From Strobilurus pachycystidiatus (taxonomy: Eukaryota > Basidiomycota > Agaricomycetes > Agaricales > Physalacriaceae): a stretch of DNA of 64,000 bases. Positions 21,348-31,752 of the stretch are shown here, one piece after another. Within the stretch, counting starts at the first letter, position 1; each line of letters opens with the position of its first letter. Below the pieces are notes generated by a model. That model did no database searches, was not told the DNA's origin, and saw only the letters and a list, made by a program, of their open reading frames with translations. The position numbers and the translations under genes were made by a program. The stretch is taken from positions 4,960,001-5,024,000 of the forward strand of contig JAHLMK010000001.1 in assembly GCA_019915135.1 (NCBI GenBank), given 5' to 3'.

Positions 21348-24300
21348 TTAAGGCAATGACCCAAAGAGCCGACCATCCCTCGAGCTAGCGCCGACCGTCA
21401 CTCCGATGGTACCCTGTGGGCGCCTCCAGCCTTGCGCGACAGTGTCCCAAATCGATACGTCGTATCGCGACAGATAGATAGTGACCGATTCGCTCTCACC
21501 TGGCCACACTTCAACGTTGGTGAAACCTTTCAAAATAGAGGGCGGTTCCTCAGCAGAAGCTGGCATGTTGAGATACACCTGGGGGATCTAGGAAGACGCG
21601 TCAGTTCTCTGGGTGCATCGCTGCAGGTGTGACATACATCTCCACCATAGAGTGAACCGGTGTTGGAAACGTCGAAAGTCAGCTTGAAGGCGGGCTCATG
21701 AAGCCTAGACGAGTGTAAGTTCCCTGAACAATCCACCGTACGAAGAATCGTGGGCGCACCATGCAGCTGTCGAGGACCCGATACCCAATTCAGTAGCTTC
21801 GCCTGCTTCCCATCCCGCAGCAGGCGCCGAGTCAACGTCTCCGACCCTCTCAATCCAGAGATCAGAGTATTCGAAGGTGGTGTAGCTCAGCCCGAAGCCA
21901 AATTCATATCGAGGGGTTATGTTTTTCTGGACATATATAGTTAGAAACATCATGCTGTATCGGCAGATAGAAGTATACGTACCGCATCAAAGTGACGGTA
22001 GTCAATGAACAACCTACGAACACATGAGTCACACGTACAGAATACAGATCGGAGCAGTTACCCTTCGGTGTAAGGTATGCTGAGTATGTCTGCAGCCGCG
22101 CCGCCAGTGACCAGTTGAGCAGGATAGTCTTCCGGCGCCTTCGCAATCGTGTAAGGCAACCGACCAGATGGATTCCAGTTTCCGTAGAGAACATCGGTAA
22201 TGGCATTACCGGCTTCTTGGCCAGGCGCACCTGCCCATAGGACCTGGACAATCACTTCAGTAGGCCCTAACGTTCATTTGCAAAAAAGGTCGTACCGCAG
22301 TGACGTTCGGATGCTTGATCCACGGCTCGATGATCAATGGTCCCACACTGTGCACGATCACAATAGTGTTATTGTTCTGAGCCGCAACCGCTTGTACCAG
22401 AGCGTCGCCACCATGCCATGCCGTCAAGTTTTTCCTTTCGGGACCTCAGTTTTGGCTGACGTTCTGAGACGAGTTGAACCCACCTGTCACCTTCATTGCC
22501 GTCTACAGTAATGTAACCTTCGCCCGAGTCCGAGTTGATGAAAACAAGGGCTGCAGCTTGTCTTTGAGCCACAGTGCCTGCGGTGGCAAGGTCGAAGTTG
22601 TTGAACGTCCAAGAAAGGGTGGTGCGGTCCTTTCGTGCTCTTCGTGCGATGGCTTCATAAGGCTGACACCGAAAGTCAGACAAAAATATACGCCAGCAAA
22701 GAACGCTCTCACCGACACAAGATAAGTGAACGTAGCGGTTCTTACGAGAAGCGATGCGTTAGGCAGAGAACTATGGACGTGTGTTTGAGACTCACCCCGA
22801 GCCCCAGCCTATGCCCAGAATGCCCTCATTGCCACCCTAGTATATGAGCGTCAGCTTGTCCGAAAGATCCATTGGAAGGTGCCGCTATACTTGGTCATCT
22901 CCATACGGATTCGGCCCAACAGGACTGGGTGCAGCATCTAATCCAATCAACGCAATGTTTCTAGGTTTGTTCAATGGTAGCGCGTTGTTCTCGTTCTTGA
23001 GAAGGACGGTGCTGGCAGCCCCAATCGTTCGGACAAGCTTGTAATGGTCGTCCTGCACGTCGATGTGCTCGTTTGTTGCTTCGTTGTTTGGAAGGAACGC
23101 GTCAAAGTTGGTTTTTGGGTATGTCGGATCGTCTTGATGTAAGAGGTACCATGCAGCGATTATGCGAGTGGCTGCGAAGTAAACGAGATTCAACTTAGTT
23201 GATCTTCAGGTTCGAACAAACGCCAGATGGACCCACCCATGTCATCAACACGCGCTTCGGGTATAATGCCGTTTTGGACATAAGCTGTCAGATTTGCACC
23301 GAAATATGAGGTGCCGGAGTCGAACGTGACGTCTCCGGGCATCGTCATCTAAGGGTGCACTGAGTATCGGGTATCAGGTTGGAAGAAGGGCCGTACGTCC
23401 AGGCCAGTAATGACAGAGATCGTAGACTCAGTTGCCTGCCAGTCGGACATGATGTCTGTCAAGTTCAAATTGGTAAGTCTGACGGGTAACGTTTGTGAGC
23501 ATGCGTACATCCTTGGAAGCCGTACTCCTTCTTGATGATTTCGTTCATGACCTTGTCGGTCTCGCAAGCGTATGTTCCGTTCAAAAGATCTGATACGTTG
23601 TGAGTTTGAATATACGGCTCTACCATGAGAGAGACGTACTGTAGCTGCACATCATGCTGGCAACACCAGCCATCACGCTACGCAGGAACGGATGAGTGTA
23701 GATTTCATGCGTGGTTCTATCGTCTATATCTGTGCTTTCCATGGTGCGTTTATGCTCTTGCTCGCTAAATATAGTTGAATGTCAAGGTCGGCTGACAAAC
23801 CTGTGGTCACTTACTTTCCAACCAGATGTTTAGCACACGCCTGGACACCAGCCTCTTGCATACCCAGAATGGTCTCATACGCACCCTCTCCAGCCAAGAA
23901 TGGATCAGCACCAAAGCCTTCCCAGTTCCTCCCTCCCTGTGCAATTCGACCCATGTTCATCATCGGGCCTAAAGCGACGTTGACACCTTTCCCAACGTGT
24001 TCGCGTCCCATGAACAGTCCTCGAAGGCGAATGAGATGCCGATTGAAACTATTGAATGTGCAGTATCAGAAGTGACGTTGAGTTTCTGATTTAGAAGGCC
24101 ATCGTACGTTGCGGCTGCGTTTATTGCAGCGGGGAAGACTGTAGAGTAGTCCCCGAACCGAACACCTAGTGGAGAGTCCTCCAAGCATAAGCCAGGATAG
24201 ACCGAACCATTTATTGCTGGAGTGTTGCCCTTTGGAGATGACCGTATCAGAGCGGCCCAGGCGCTCAAGAGACTAGATACATACGACACAACGGCCAAAT

Positions 24301-24964
24301 GCCCAACCAATACCGGTCGAAACATTGACCTTTTCTTCGAGGGTGAAGGTGGACACCTAATAAATCGCGTAAGTATCTGCAACGGGCATGATGGCCGTAT
24401 AGGCGATCATGTTTCGCGGTGTGCACTGACCAGTGTTTTAGCCTTCTCATAAGCCGCGGTCCACGCCGCCGAGAAGTCGGGGACTACATTGGAGCCACTC
24501 TTCGGTGGAGCTTGCGGGTCGGTGGAAACGCCTCCCGTCGCAGTCGGAGATGGGTAAGGAGTGAACGTGTAAGACATGATGGGGACGGTAACTCGCGTCG
24601 TGGTCTGGGGGGCGGTCGAAGACACGGCTGCGGACGAGAGTGTGGAGGTCGCATTGACTGAGAGCGGTGCGGATGAAGTGGCCACGGATGAAACGGCGGA
24701 CGAAGATGCAGAAGAGCTGAACACAGATCCGGAGAAGGAAGACACAGAGGAAATCGGGGCCGGTAACGAAGTAAGGCTGACCGACGCGCTCGATGTGGCA
24801 CTTGTAAAGCTTGACGACTCTCTAACCGATCCGGAGATTGAAGCTGAAGCGTCGCTAACCGAGCTCACCGTCGAAGTCGATATAGCCGACGTGAGCTCAG
24901 AAGAGGACTGTGCTTGGATGAGCAGCGGAAGGCCAACCAGCCATCCCAACCGTAGAACGAACAT
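21348..24964 (-). CDS. Secreted beta-glucosidase, GH3, with Ser/Thr-rich leader
   Basis: Releases glucose from cello-oligosaccharides or other beta-glucans outside the cell. Start at 24964 (MFVLRLGWLVGLPLLIQAQS, signal peptide; an in-frame ATG lies two codons upstream). Residues 20 to about 140 are an extended Ser/Thr/Ala linker ending before DFSAAWTAAYEKAKTLV, the start of GH3. Then, over many introns: PGLCLEDSPLGVRFGDYSTV, GREHVGKGVNVALGPMMNMG, RNWEGFGADPFLAGEGAYET, VQACAKHLVGKEHKR, MSDWQATES with the nucleophile Asp, VRTIGAASTVLLKNENNALP, QVLWAGAPGQEAGNAITDVL, FGFGLSYTTFEYSD and a C-terminal fibronectin-III-like part ending DGRLFGSLP. All three GH3 regions are present. The N-terminal leader is not usual for GH3 and could be a wall-tethering or spacer segment. 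Confidence 0.9.
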
Positions 24965-26963
24965 GGTCAAGGAAGGGAAAGAAGGATGCGAAACGTGATG
25001 GCCCGTTCTCGCGCTTTTGACATGGGGTCAGGTGGAGGGCAGGAATCTTCGCAGCGACGTGGGGAAGTGTGACGTATGTAATTCTGATGGCCACTATAGC
25101 ACCGGCGCGTCAAAGGACTCGTGTTTATGCCTAAAAGAGGTGGGATCAACACATTCTCAGAACTTCTCGGGAGTTTCGGGGTGCGGAATGAGCTGAATCA
25201 ATGGCTCGAAGTCGCGGTAATCATGTCACGTTTTGTTCGCATCTGCAGTCCTTCCTCTTGACTCTTGAGTAGTTCTCCGGTCTTGGCGGCAGCATAAACA
25301 TCGCGTAAAACCTCTGCTGAGTGACGGGATTGCTCTTCTGGTTAAACTGAGGTGATACTTCGCCGCTTTAGAATATCAGAGCCCGGTTGCAGCCCGAATT
25401 GACGAGTGCGCGGGGCGTGTAGCGACCCATAGCTACAATCGCCTCTTCTCTGGGACCCGAATGAGAGTGACGGTAAAACGTCGGACTATACGTGAGCCAT
25501 CATTTGGAATCAAGAGCACGCACGACGCAAACAGAACTCATTTCAGAGACAGCCTTGTGAGACGACCCATGATGTGAGCTGACAAGGACTTCGAAATAGC
25601 GAGCTGATCACATCAAGCTCACATGGCCGAGAAATCCGATCCCATCTTCGTTGCTGTTTTGACTTGAAGTATCAAGACCGCGAGACAGAAGGAATGCACC
25701 GTTGATCCGCTCTGACAAATTGTATCTCGAGTAGAAGGGTTATAGAGCAATCATAGAGCAACGAGCATGGAAATACCGACAAAGCGACCAGAAAACCAAG
25801 CGAAATAGAAGAAAGAGACCGTGAAAAGACCGAAGATACCCTATTTCATGGAGTATTCGTGCCAAGAATCCAAGACATATCGTCTGCGAAGTTGCTGCGA
25901 AGGCTCGTCACTGCCAGTGAAAGGTACCCAAAGGAGATCAGATATCGTCTTCCAGATGATTGGAAAACACACGCGCCACCCCCAAGACCTGGGCGAGGCA
26001 TCGTAGTCACCGCCGACCGGTCGTCGGTCATGTACATGTAAGTACTTCATGCTGAAGTTGTGGGACACGAAATCGGGGTATGGTTCTATTGAGCGGATCA
26101 GAGACGCAACGGACAAAGAACAAGTCCGGATGCAACATACCGCCAGAAAGGTTTATACTCTATCCACCGAGCGTTCAGTCCACCGGTGTCAGAGTCTATG
26201 GACCAAGTCCAAGATTCAACCCCGAGACTGTTCCTCGCCAGCCATGTCCGGGACGCCACATCGCCACGAAGGATATATGCAGGATGCGCGTCTGTGGGTA
26301 AGAACCAGCAGTCACAGTTGACAGTTGTAAAAGGGCCCTGGCCGTATATGCTACCATCTGGCGATATGAAGCCCGATGCGTCCCCGTCTGCCGCGGTGGG
26401 ATCCTACAGCGTCTTATGAGTCTTCGAAGTTTTTTTGTTGCAATAGATAGGAATCGGAAGACCGGACTACGACATTTCATCGATCTTGAAGTCTGGAGGA
26501 AGCTCGGAAAGCCGGAGGGACAAGAGTCCGCCATTACAAGAATATATCGTTCAGTCCGATATAGTACACTCCGACGACGCGAATGCCAAATGAAAGGCCA
26601 CTATTCTTGAACAGCGTTTCGGCTTGAGCCGCGTGGAACCGAGGTTCATGCGGCTGCATTGCTCAGACGCGGCGCGACGATAGGACTGGAAGGTGGCTTG
26701 AAGCCGACGCGAGCAGCGGAGGCGAACGGGACGAGAACTGAGCTGCGGAGTCTATCGAGGCGCATGCGTGAGCCTTTGTCGCAAGCTACAGGTGGGTGAG
26801 GAGCCTCGTTGGAAGCAGCCAAAATTTTCCATCAGTCGGGAAAGCATCAAGATCTTGACGGTAGGAAGAGAGAGACGTTCGGGACTTCGGTCCGATAAAA
26901 AAAGTCAAGACAACTCTCAGTAGATACAATAATTTACAGAATAAATACGTTTTTATGGCTAGG
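24965..26963. other. Gene-poor region, 2 kb
   Basis: No intact gene. On the minus strand at 25200-25500 two short open stretches in different frames (YRHSHSGPREEAIVAMGRY, then PQFNQKSNPVTQQRFYAMFM) look more protein-like than background, possibly a gene remnant. The rest (25.5-26.9 kb) shows only short overlapping frames. Confidence 0.35.
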
Positions 26964-28697
26964 CTATGCGCGTACGGAGTCAGGAATGTTATGAAGCCAC
27001 ACATCCATCCTGATGGGCCCAGGAATGAACTCGATCGAGGGCAGTATCACTCCATTGCGCTGAATGTGGCGACATCCATGGAACCTGCGATGCCCACCCA
27101 TCACGTCCGACCGCAGATAACGATTCTCATCTGGAAGTACAGGAAAGAATCCCGGCTGAGTATGATTGAGCCCCGCCCTCCTCGCGATCTCCAATTCCCT
27201 CAAGCGCCACATCCTCGCGTCCTCCAACCTATGTCTGTTCTCAGGGACGCTCAAGACCAATCCGATCTCCTCGTTCGTCAACGGCTGGCGGAAGTAGTTG
27301 TATATCGCGTCCAAAAGCATGAAGACGCTGACATGGTGACCAGTGCCGCCGACTCTGATTGGTCCCCAACGTGCCTCCATCCAAAACCTGAGGACTTCGT
27401 GCTCTGTCGTGAATGCGACTTCACGATTGGGCGATGGGAGGAACGCGTTCGCCTCGGGATGCATAGTGTCCGGAGGATCCTGGCGGGGATTACCAGGAGG
27501 ACCAGGAAAGAAACGCGCTGTTGGTAGAGGCATGTACGCGATATCCCACTGCAAACTAGGCACATGCGGCACGCCCGACGTGTCTGCAGGATTGGGATGC
27601 GGAAAACAGGTGACAAGTCGATGGAAGTGGCGCGGGACATATGGTTCGGCCTGCTCGAAATGAGGACCTCCTGGATAGTATTGCGGACCAGGCGCAGGAG
27701 CGTCCATGCCGACATGCGGTATAGGAAAGGTAGGGGGCATGACAGGAGAGCTCATGTTCGACGGGAAGAAGGGAGGAATGACTGAGTCGTCGGGAGGAAA
27801 GACGTGTGGCGCAGGCATGGGCATCACAGGATGTGGCTCTAGCATTACGGGAGGGATCACTCTATAATGTTCTGGCGACGGCATCGACATCACCGGTTGG
27901 TTCATTCTCGGTGTATGCATTGGCATTACAGGAGGATTTGTTCCATGCGTCCAAGGTGAAGGCATGGGCATGACAGGCGCGTTCATTCCGCGTATTCCAG
28001 GTGTCTGTGCCCGCGACGCGTTCATTGGTGGATTCGGTGAGAAATGCATGCCCTCCTGGCCAGGAACGTATGGGGAATAGACGGGGCCAGCAGGAGTGGG
28101 AAACACTGGGGCCATATGTGGAGTTTGGTGAGGGTGTACCGGTTGTGGTGGAGGGACCACTGTTCTGCGGTTACTCATAGGATAGAAAGCTCCAGGACTG
28201 TTTGGATCGGGCATGACCGGAGGCATATGAGGCGTCGGCTGAGGGAAGACTGGGTTCGACGGGAAGACTGGATTATTGATGTTCGGCATAACAAGCATAT
28301 TGGGCATGACCGAGTTGGGATTGGTGGGCATTACGGGCTGATGTGGGTATACGACTCCCGGTGGGGGCGGAGGAATGAACCCAGGCGAGTTCGGCCGCGA
28401 ATCGTCCTCATCTGCTGGGAAGACGGGCGCTGGGGTGCCCCACCGCCGCTCTTCGCCGCGTGGAATGACGGCTGGAGGATCCAGGCGCACCGGCCCTTCG
28501 TCCGCTTCGTGAAGCCAGTGCCGGTGCGATGGATGTAGTCGTCCGTCCGCGTCTGTGACCATTGCTGAAACCTCTGGTCGATATCGATGGCGGCTGCCGG
28601 AGCCAGAGCCACTGCCCGACGTCCTCGACGACGAGGCGGACGACGAGCTTGGCGAGGGTGGGATGACAGTGAACTGGTGTTCGTCGTAGTATGACAT
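26964..28697 (-). CDS. DUF6699-domain protein with Pro/Met-rich repeats
   Basis: Single exon of 577 aa from the ATG at 28697 (MSYYDEHQFTVIPPSPSSSS). Residues about 100-345 are low complexity, built from irregular repeats around a core such as PVMPMP, VFPSN and PHMPPVMP; no signal peptide. The C-terminal about 220 residues form a DUF6699-type domain: LQWDIAYMPLPTARFFP, NREVAFTTEHEVLRFWMEA, RVGGTGHHVSVFMLLDAIYN, YFRQPLTNEEIG and a C-terminal RMDVWLHNIPDSVRA. The proline-rich part may be a disordered interaction region. It is the third DUF6699 protein in 12 kb, each with a different N-terminal part. Confidence 0.85.
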   Translation of the reverse strand: MSYYDEHQFTVIPPSPSSSSASSSRTSGSGSGSGSRHRYRPEVSAMVTDADGRLHPSHRHWLHEADEGPVRLDPPAVIPRGEERRWGTPAPVFPADEDDSRPNSPGFIPPPPPGVVYPHQPVMPTNPNSVMPNMLVMPNINNPVFPSNPVFPQPTPHMPPVMPDPNSPGAFYPMSNRRTVVPPPQPVHPHQTPHMAPVFPTPAGPVYSPYVPGQEGMHFSPNPPMNASRAQTPGIRGMNAPVMPMPSPWTHGTNPPVMPMHTPRMNQPVMSMPSPEHYRVIPPVMLEPHPVMPMPAPHVFPPDDSVIPPFFPSNMSSPVMPPTFPIPHVGMDAPAPGPQYYPGGPHFEQAEPYVPRHFHRLVTCFPHPNPADTSGVPHVPSLQWDIAYMPLPTARFFPGPPGNPRQDPPDTMHPEANAFLPSPNREVAFTTEHEVLRFWMEARWGPIRVGGTGHHVSVFMLLDAIYNYFRQPLTNEEIGLVLSVPENRHRLEDARMWRLRELEIARRAGLNHTQPGFFPVLPDENRYLRSDVMGGHRRFHGCRHIQRNGVILPSIEFIPGPIRMDVWLHNIPDSVRA

Positions 28698-30094
28698 TTT
28701 TGTCGCGTAGGGTGGCGTAATATGATGAAGGGCCGTCCTTGAAGCGTGTCAAGAGGACAAGGACGAGAGCATGATTTTGTAGAGAAAGAATGAGGAACAA
28801 GGTCGGCAAGACGGCGGCCCAAGCACTAATGAGTGCGTTGTTCTCTTTTGTCGCGTTGCGCAGAAGACAAGGTTGCCGGACAAAGGGTAGCCCTGTGCTG
28901 GAGCCCTGGACACACAGTTCTGCGCGCCTTGTTTAATTATATCCGGCATCAGTGTGATGGCAGAAGGAGAGTGCCAGTCAAATAAACATAAACATGACTT
29001 GTCTTTGTCTCGAACACCTTGCACGAATTCTTCATTTGCTTACTTCCAACTTTCTGCCAGTGCCGTCTTCATTTTCACTGTCTTTGTATTCCTCTGCCTT
29101 GATCTCAAGGCGGCGCCTACTTTGTATTACAGGTGTCGCGTCCGGAGTGCCTGGATTCCCGAATTCTATTCTTTCAATCCCCTCAGCGCTTGTGGTTCTA
29201 TTGACGTGTTTCACGCTTCTCGAAACATCTCAATCTGAATAGGAACTAAGAAGAGAACTCGTTCTTGCCCAGCGATATCTGGCCCTCGGCACCTCATTGT
29301 TCCCTGAATTTATCTCGTTCTTCGCCATATCCCCTGGCTGGACCTGCCGGAGTCTCTTTCAGGTGCAAAGCCTATGCGGCTTACTGTAAACGGGGGAGGA
29401 GAGGCTTGCCATGCTGACGTACTGTTGAAGCGACCTACTCTTCTCATACTTCCAGTCTACCCCGTATTGCCCTCCCATCTGATTCTCCGAGACGTTGCAG
29501 ACGGCCACACTGGTTTGCTCTAGAAGTCGTGGTAATCCATGAGGCCGGGTTATAAGTATCTAGCCTAACAGCGGCCATCGCTGCACTACTGCTGTCATCC
29601 CTTCGCTACACTCTCTACTATCACTCGCTAAAACGACTGTAGGTTGTGGTATGGGCTATACACTATGCCTACCAAGCTTGCTTAGGTCTGCATGCAGGCA
29701 TTCCCCAGCCTCACTCCTTTTCGCTTGAGACTGAAGTTAACACAGTGATCGTTCAGCCTTTCCAAGGACTTGTCTGGAGATTAGTCTCAATTGTGGTTTC
29801 AAATGGACTACCCATGGTCGCGAACGGCGATACTATGCGTGCAGACGTGCAAATAGGTGCTCAGAAGCTAGATACTAGAGCAAGATAGAAACTTTGACGC
29901 GTAACAGGCCAACTTCCACATTTCTGACTGCCTGGATATCCTTATTATTATTATCAACCCGCGGGGGACCGGCGGCGCTCAAATGTGAGCGCATGGAATT
30001 TGAAAGGGACTTGCACGTAATAGTGTATGCACGTAATCAGTCACTATGTAAATTGTATCCTGATTCCTTTTCGCGACAATCCGCGTTTCGCATA
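28698..30094. other. Divergent intergenic region, 1.4 kb
   Basis: Between the Pro/Met-rich DUF6699 gene (minus) and the DUF6697-like gene (plus). Short frames only; nothing recognised. Confidence 0.35.
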
Positions 30095-31541
30095 ATGGCT
30101 ATCGCAAAGAAAGTCAAGCGTGAGCTCGAGGAAGGCTCTCTGGGAGATCTGGAACTCTCTTCTGTCGGGGAGGCGCGTCTTAACAAGCGACGCAAGACTC
30201 TAGCACCAAAGCCTGAACCTTCCAGGTACACGGTGAAAGAGGAGAAGAGTCTCGTGGAGAAGGAGGAAAATGAAGTCAAGGAGGAAGAGAAGGGTCTCTT
30301 GATGAAGGCAGAGGATAGTAGGCCGAAGGAGGAGCCTAAGAGTGAGGAGCCACGAGAAGGAGAGACGTGTACTTTGAAGGAGGAAGACACCCAGGGGAAG
30401 CTCGAACTACTTCGAAACGTATGGAACAGTCAGGTCTAGCGCTACAAACGTACTCATCCTTGTTTCTGACAGCCGAAGATCAAACAACATAAGGCCGACG
30501 TCAACGACACCGTCTTTCTCGACCGTCTCGATGGGCTGGACATATACCCCATACCGACGGTATCCGATGACTTGGCACAAGCAACCGCGAATCGTCCGTT
30601 CTTTTCCAAATTTTTCGGCGGCGGTATCCAAGACACTTTTCCCCACACTGGACAGGATAACAAGAACCCAAAAAAGCGCTCTTTTGCTGGCCTGAAGCTG
30701 GAATGGAATCCCCGCGCGCCTCAGATGCCGGGAGCTCCTGGGCTCTACTTTGGCAACAGCAAGCCTAACTCGGACTGGGATAAACCTCTGTCGACTCTCA
30801 TTTGTGTCGGGAAAAGTGAGTGGATGTACTGCGGCGAGTACATGATGGGAGCGTCGCCTCGTCTCTCAGCGCAAGAATGGAGATCTCACTCGCCCGCGGT
30901 TTGTGTCCCAAACGTGGCGTGTTCCAGCTCTTCCTAATTGATGTAATTTTCTATAGTTCAAAACGGTCTGGTCTGAAGGCGTTCGCCAGTGTGCTTGGGG
31001 TCAAGGGAGGAGAGCCTCTATAGCCTTCAGGAAACTCGGACGAGCACCAACAAAACAAGAGCTCGACGCCATCACGGCGGACGAGATAATTGAAGCGTTT
31101 GATAACGACTTAGAGGTGTGTTCGACATTTGACGTGTTTAACTAATAGTGTGATAACGGCGTGGCTTAGCATCTTTACATTTGGACCATGAAATGTGTTG
31201 GTTACGACGAAGAGTTCCCAAGGACCATCGCGGCAGAGTGGGGTGCATACCGGCGGCGGCAGCCGTTGAAGAAGGTCAAGGGAGATGGACAGGTTGCAGA
31301 CTCCAAGGTCAAGGAAGAAGAGACAGGAGATCAAGTTCCCGAGGGTCGCAAAATGAGAAGACGGGGCACGGCCCCAGAGCCAAAGAAGGTCGCTAAGCCT
31401 CGGACTGGTAAGCCCAAGCACTTAGACGACGACTTCGAACCAGGACACTCTCCGAGCAAAGATTCCAGCAGTATTGCTTCTGTCTCCACGCGTCGCACTC
31501 GTCACAGCAACGCCTTGCTAGATACCGATACCATCCTATAA
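30095..31541 (+). CDS. DUF6697-like protein
   Basis: Four exons. Start at 30095 (MAIAKKVKRELEEGSLGDLE); an upstream in-frame ATG seems to be 5' UTR. Introns: 30419-30472, about 30899-30957 and about 31116-31170, all GT-AG. The N-terminus is charged, with a basic LNKRRKTLAPKP and a Glu/Lys-rich segment with probable coiled-coil or disorder. The middle is the recognisable part: NRPFFSKFFGGGIQDTFPH, NPRAPQMPGAPGLYF, SEWMYCGEYMMGASPRLSAQ, EWRSHSPAFKTVWSEGVRQC; this matches the pattern of basidiomycete DUF6697 proteins. The C-terminus (after IWTMKCVGYDEEFPRTIA) is basic and Ser-rich, with RRRQPLKKVK and MRRRGTAPEPKKVAKPR as possible nuclear localisation signals. Likely nuclear; function unknown. 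Confidence 0.7.
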
Positions 31542-31752
31542 ACCCTTTGGCACCATTGGACATGCTGTATATCCCTATCTGAAACAGTTTTTGCGAGCTA
31601 CAACTTCCTCGATAGCACATACTTACATGATACGAGAACGAAAACCTGAAAGTGATATAAGTTATGTACTTGCGAAACTGGGCAGTGTACAATAATCGAA
31701 ATAGATAGAAGGTATGAGTACATAAGAGTACAGTAGTGTTAGTACAAATCAA

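Noticed and set aside
26955..27527. 190-codon plus-strand frame
   Set aside because: Antisense shadow of the DUF6699 gene on the minus strand, which has a recognisable domain.
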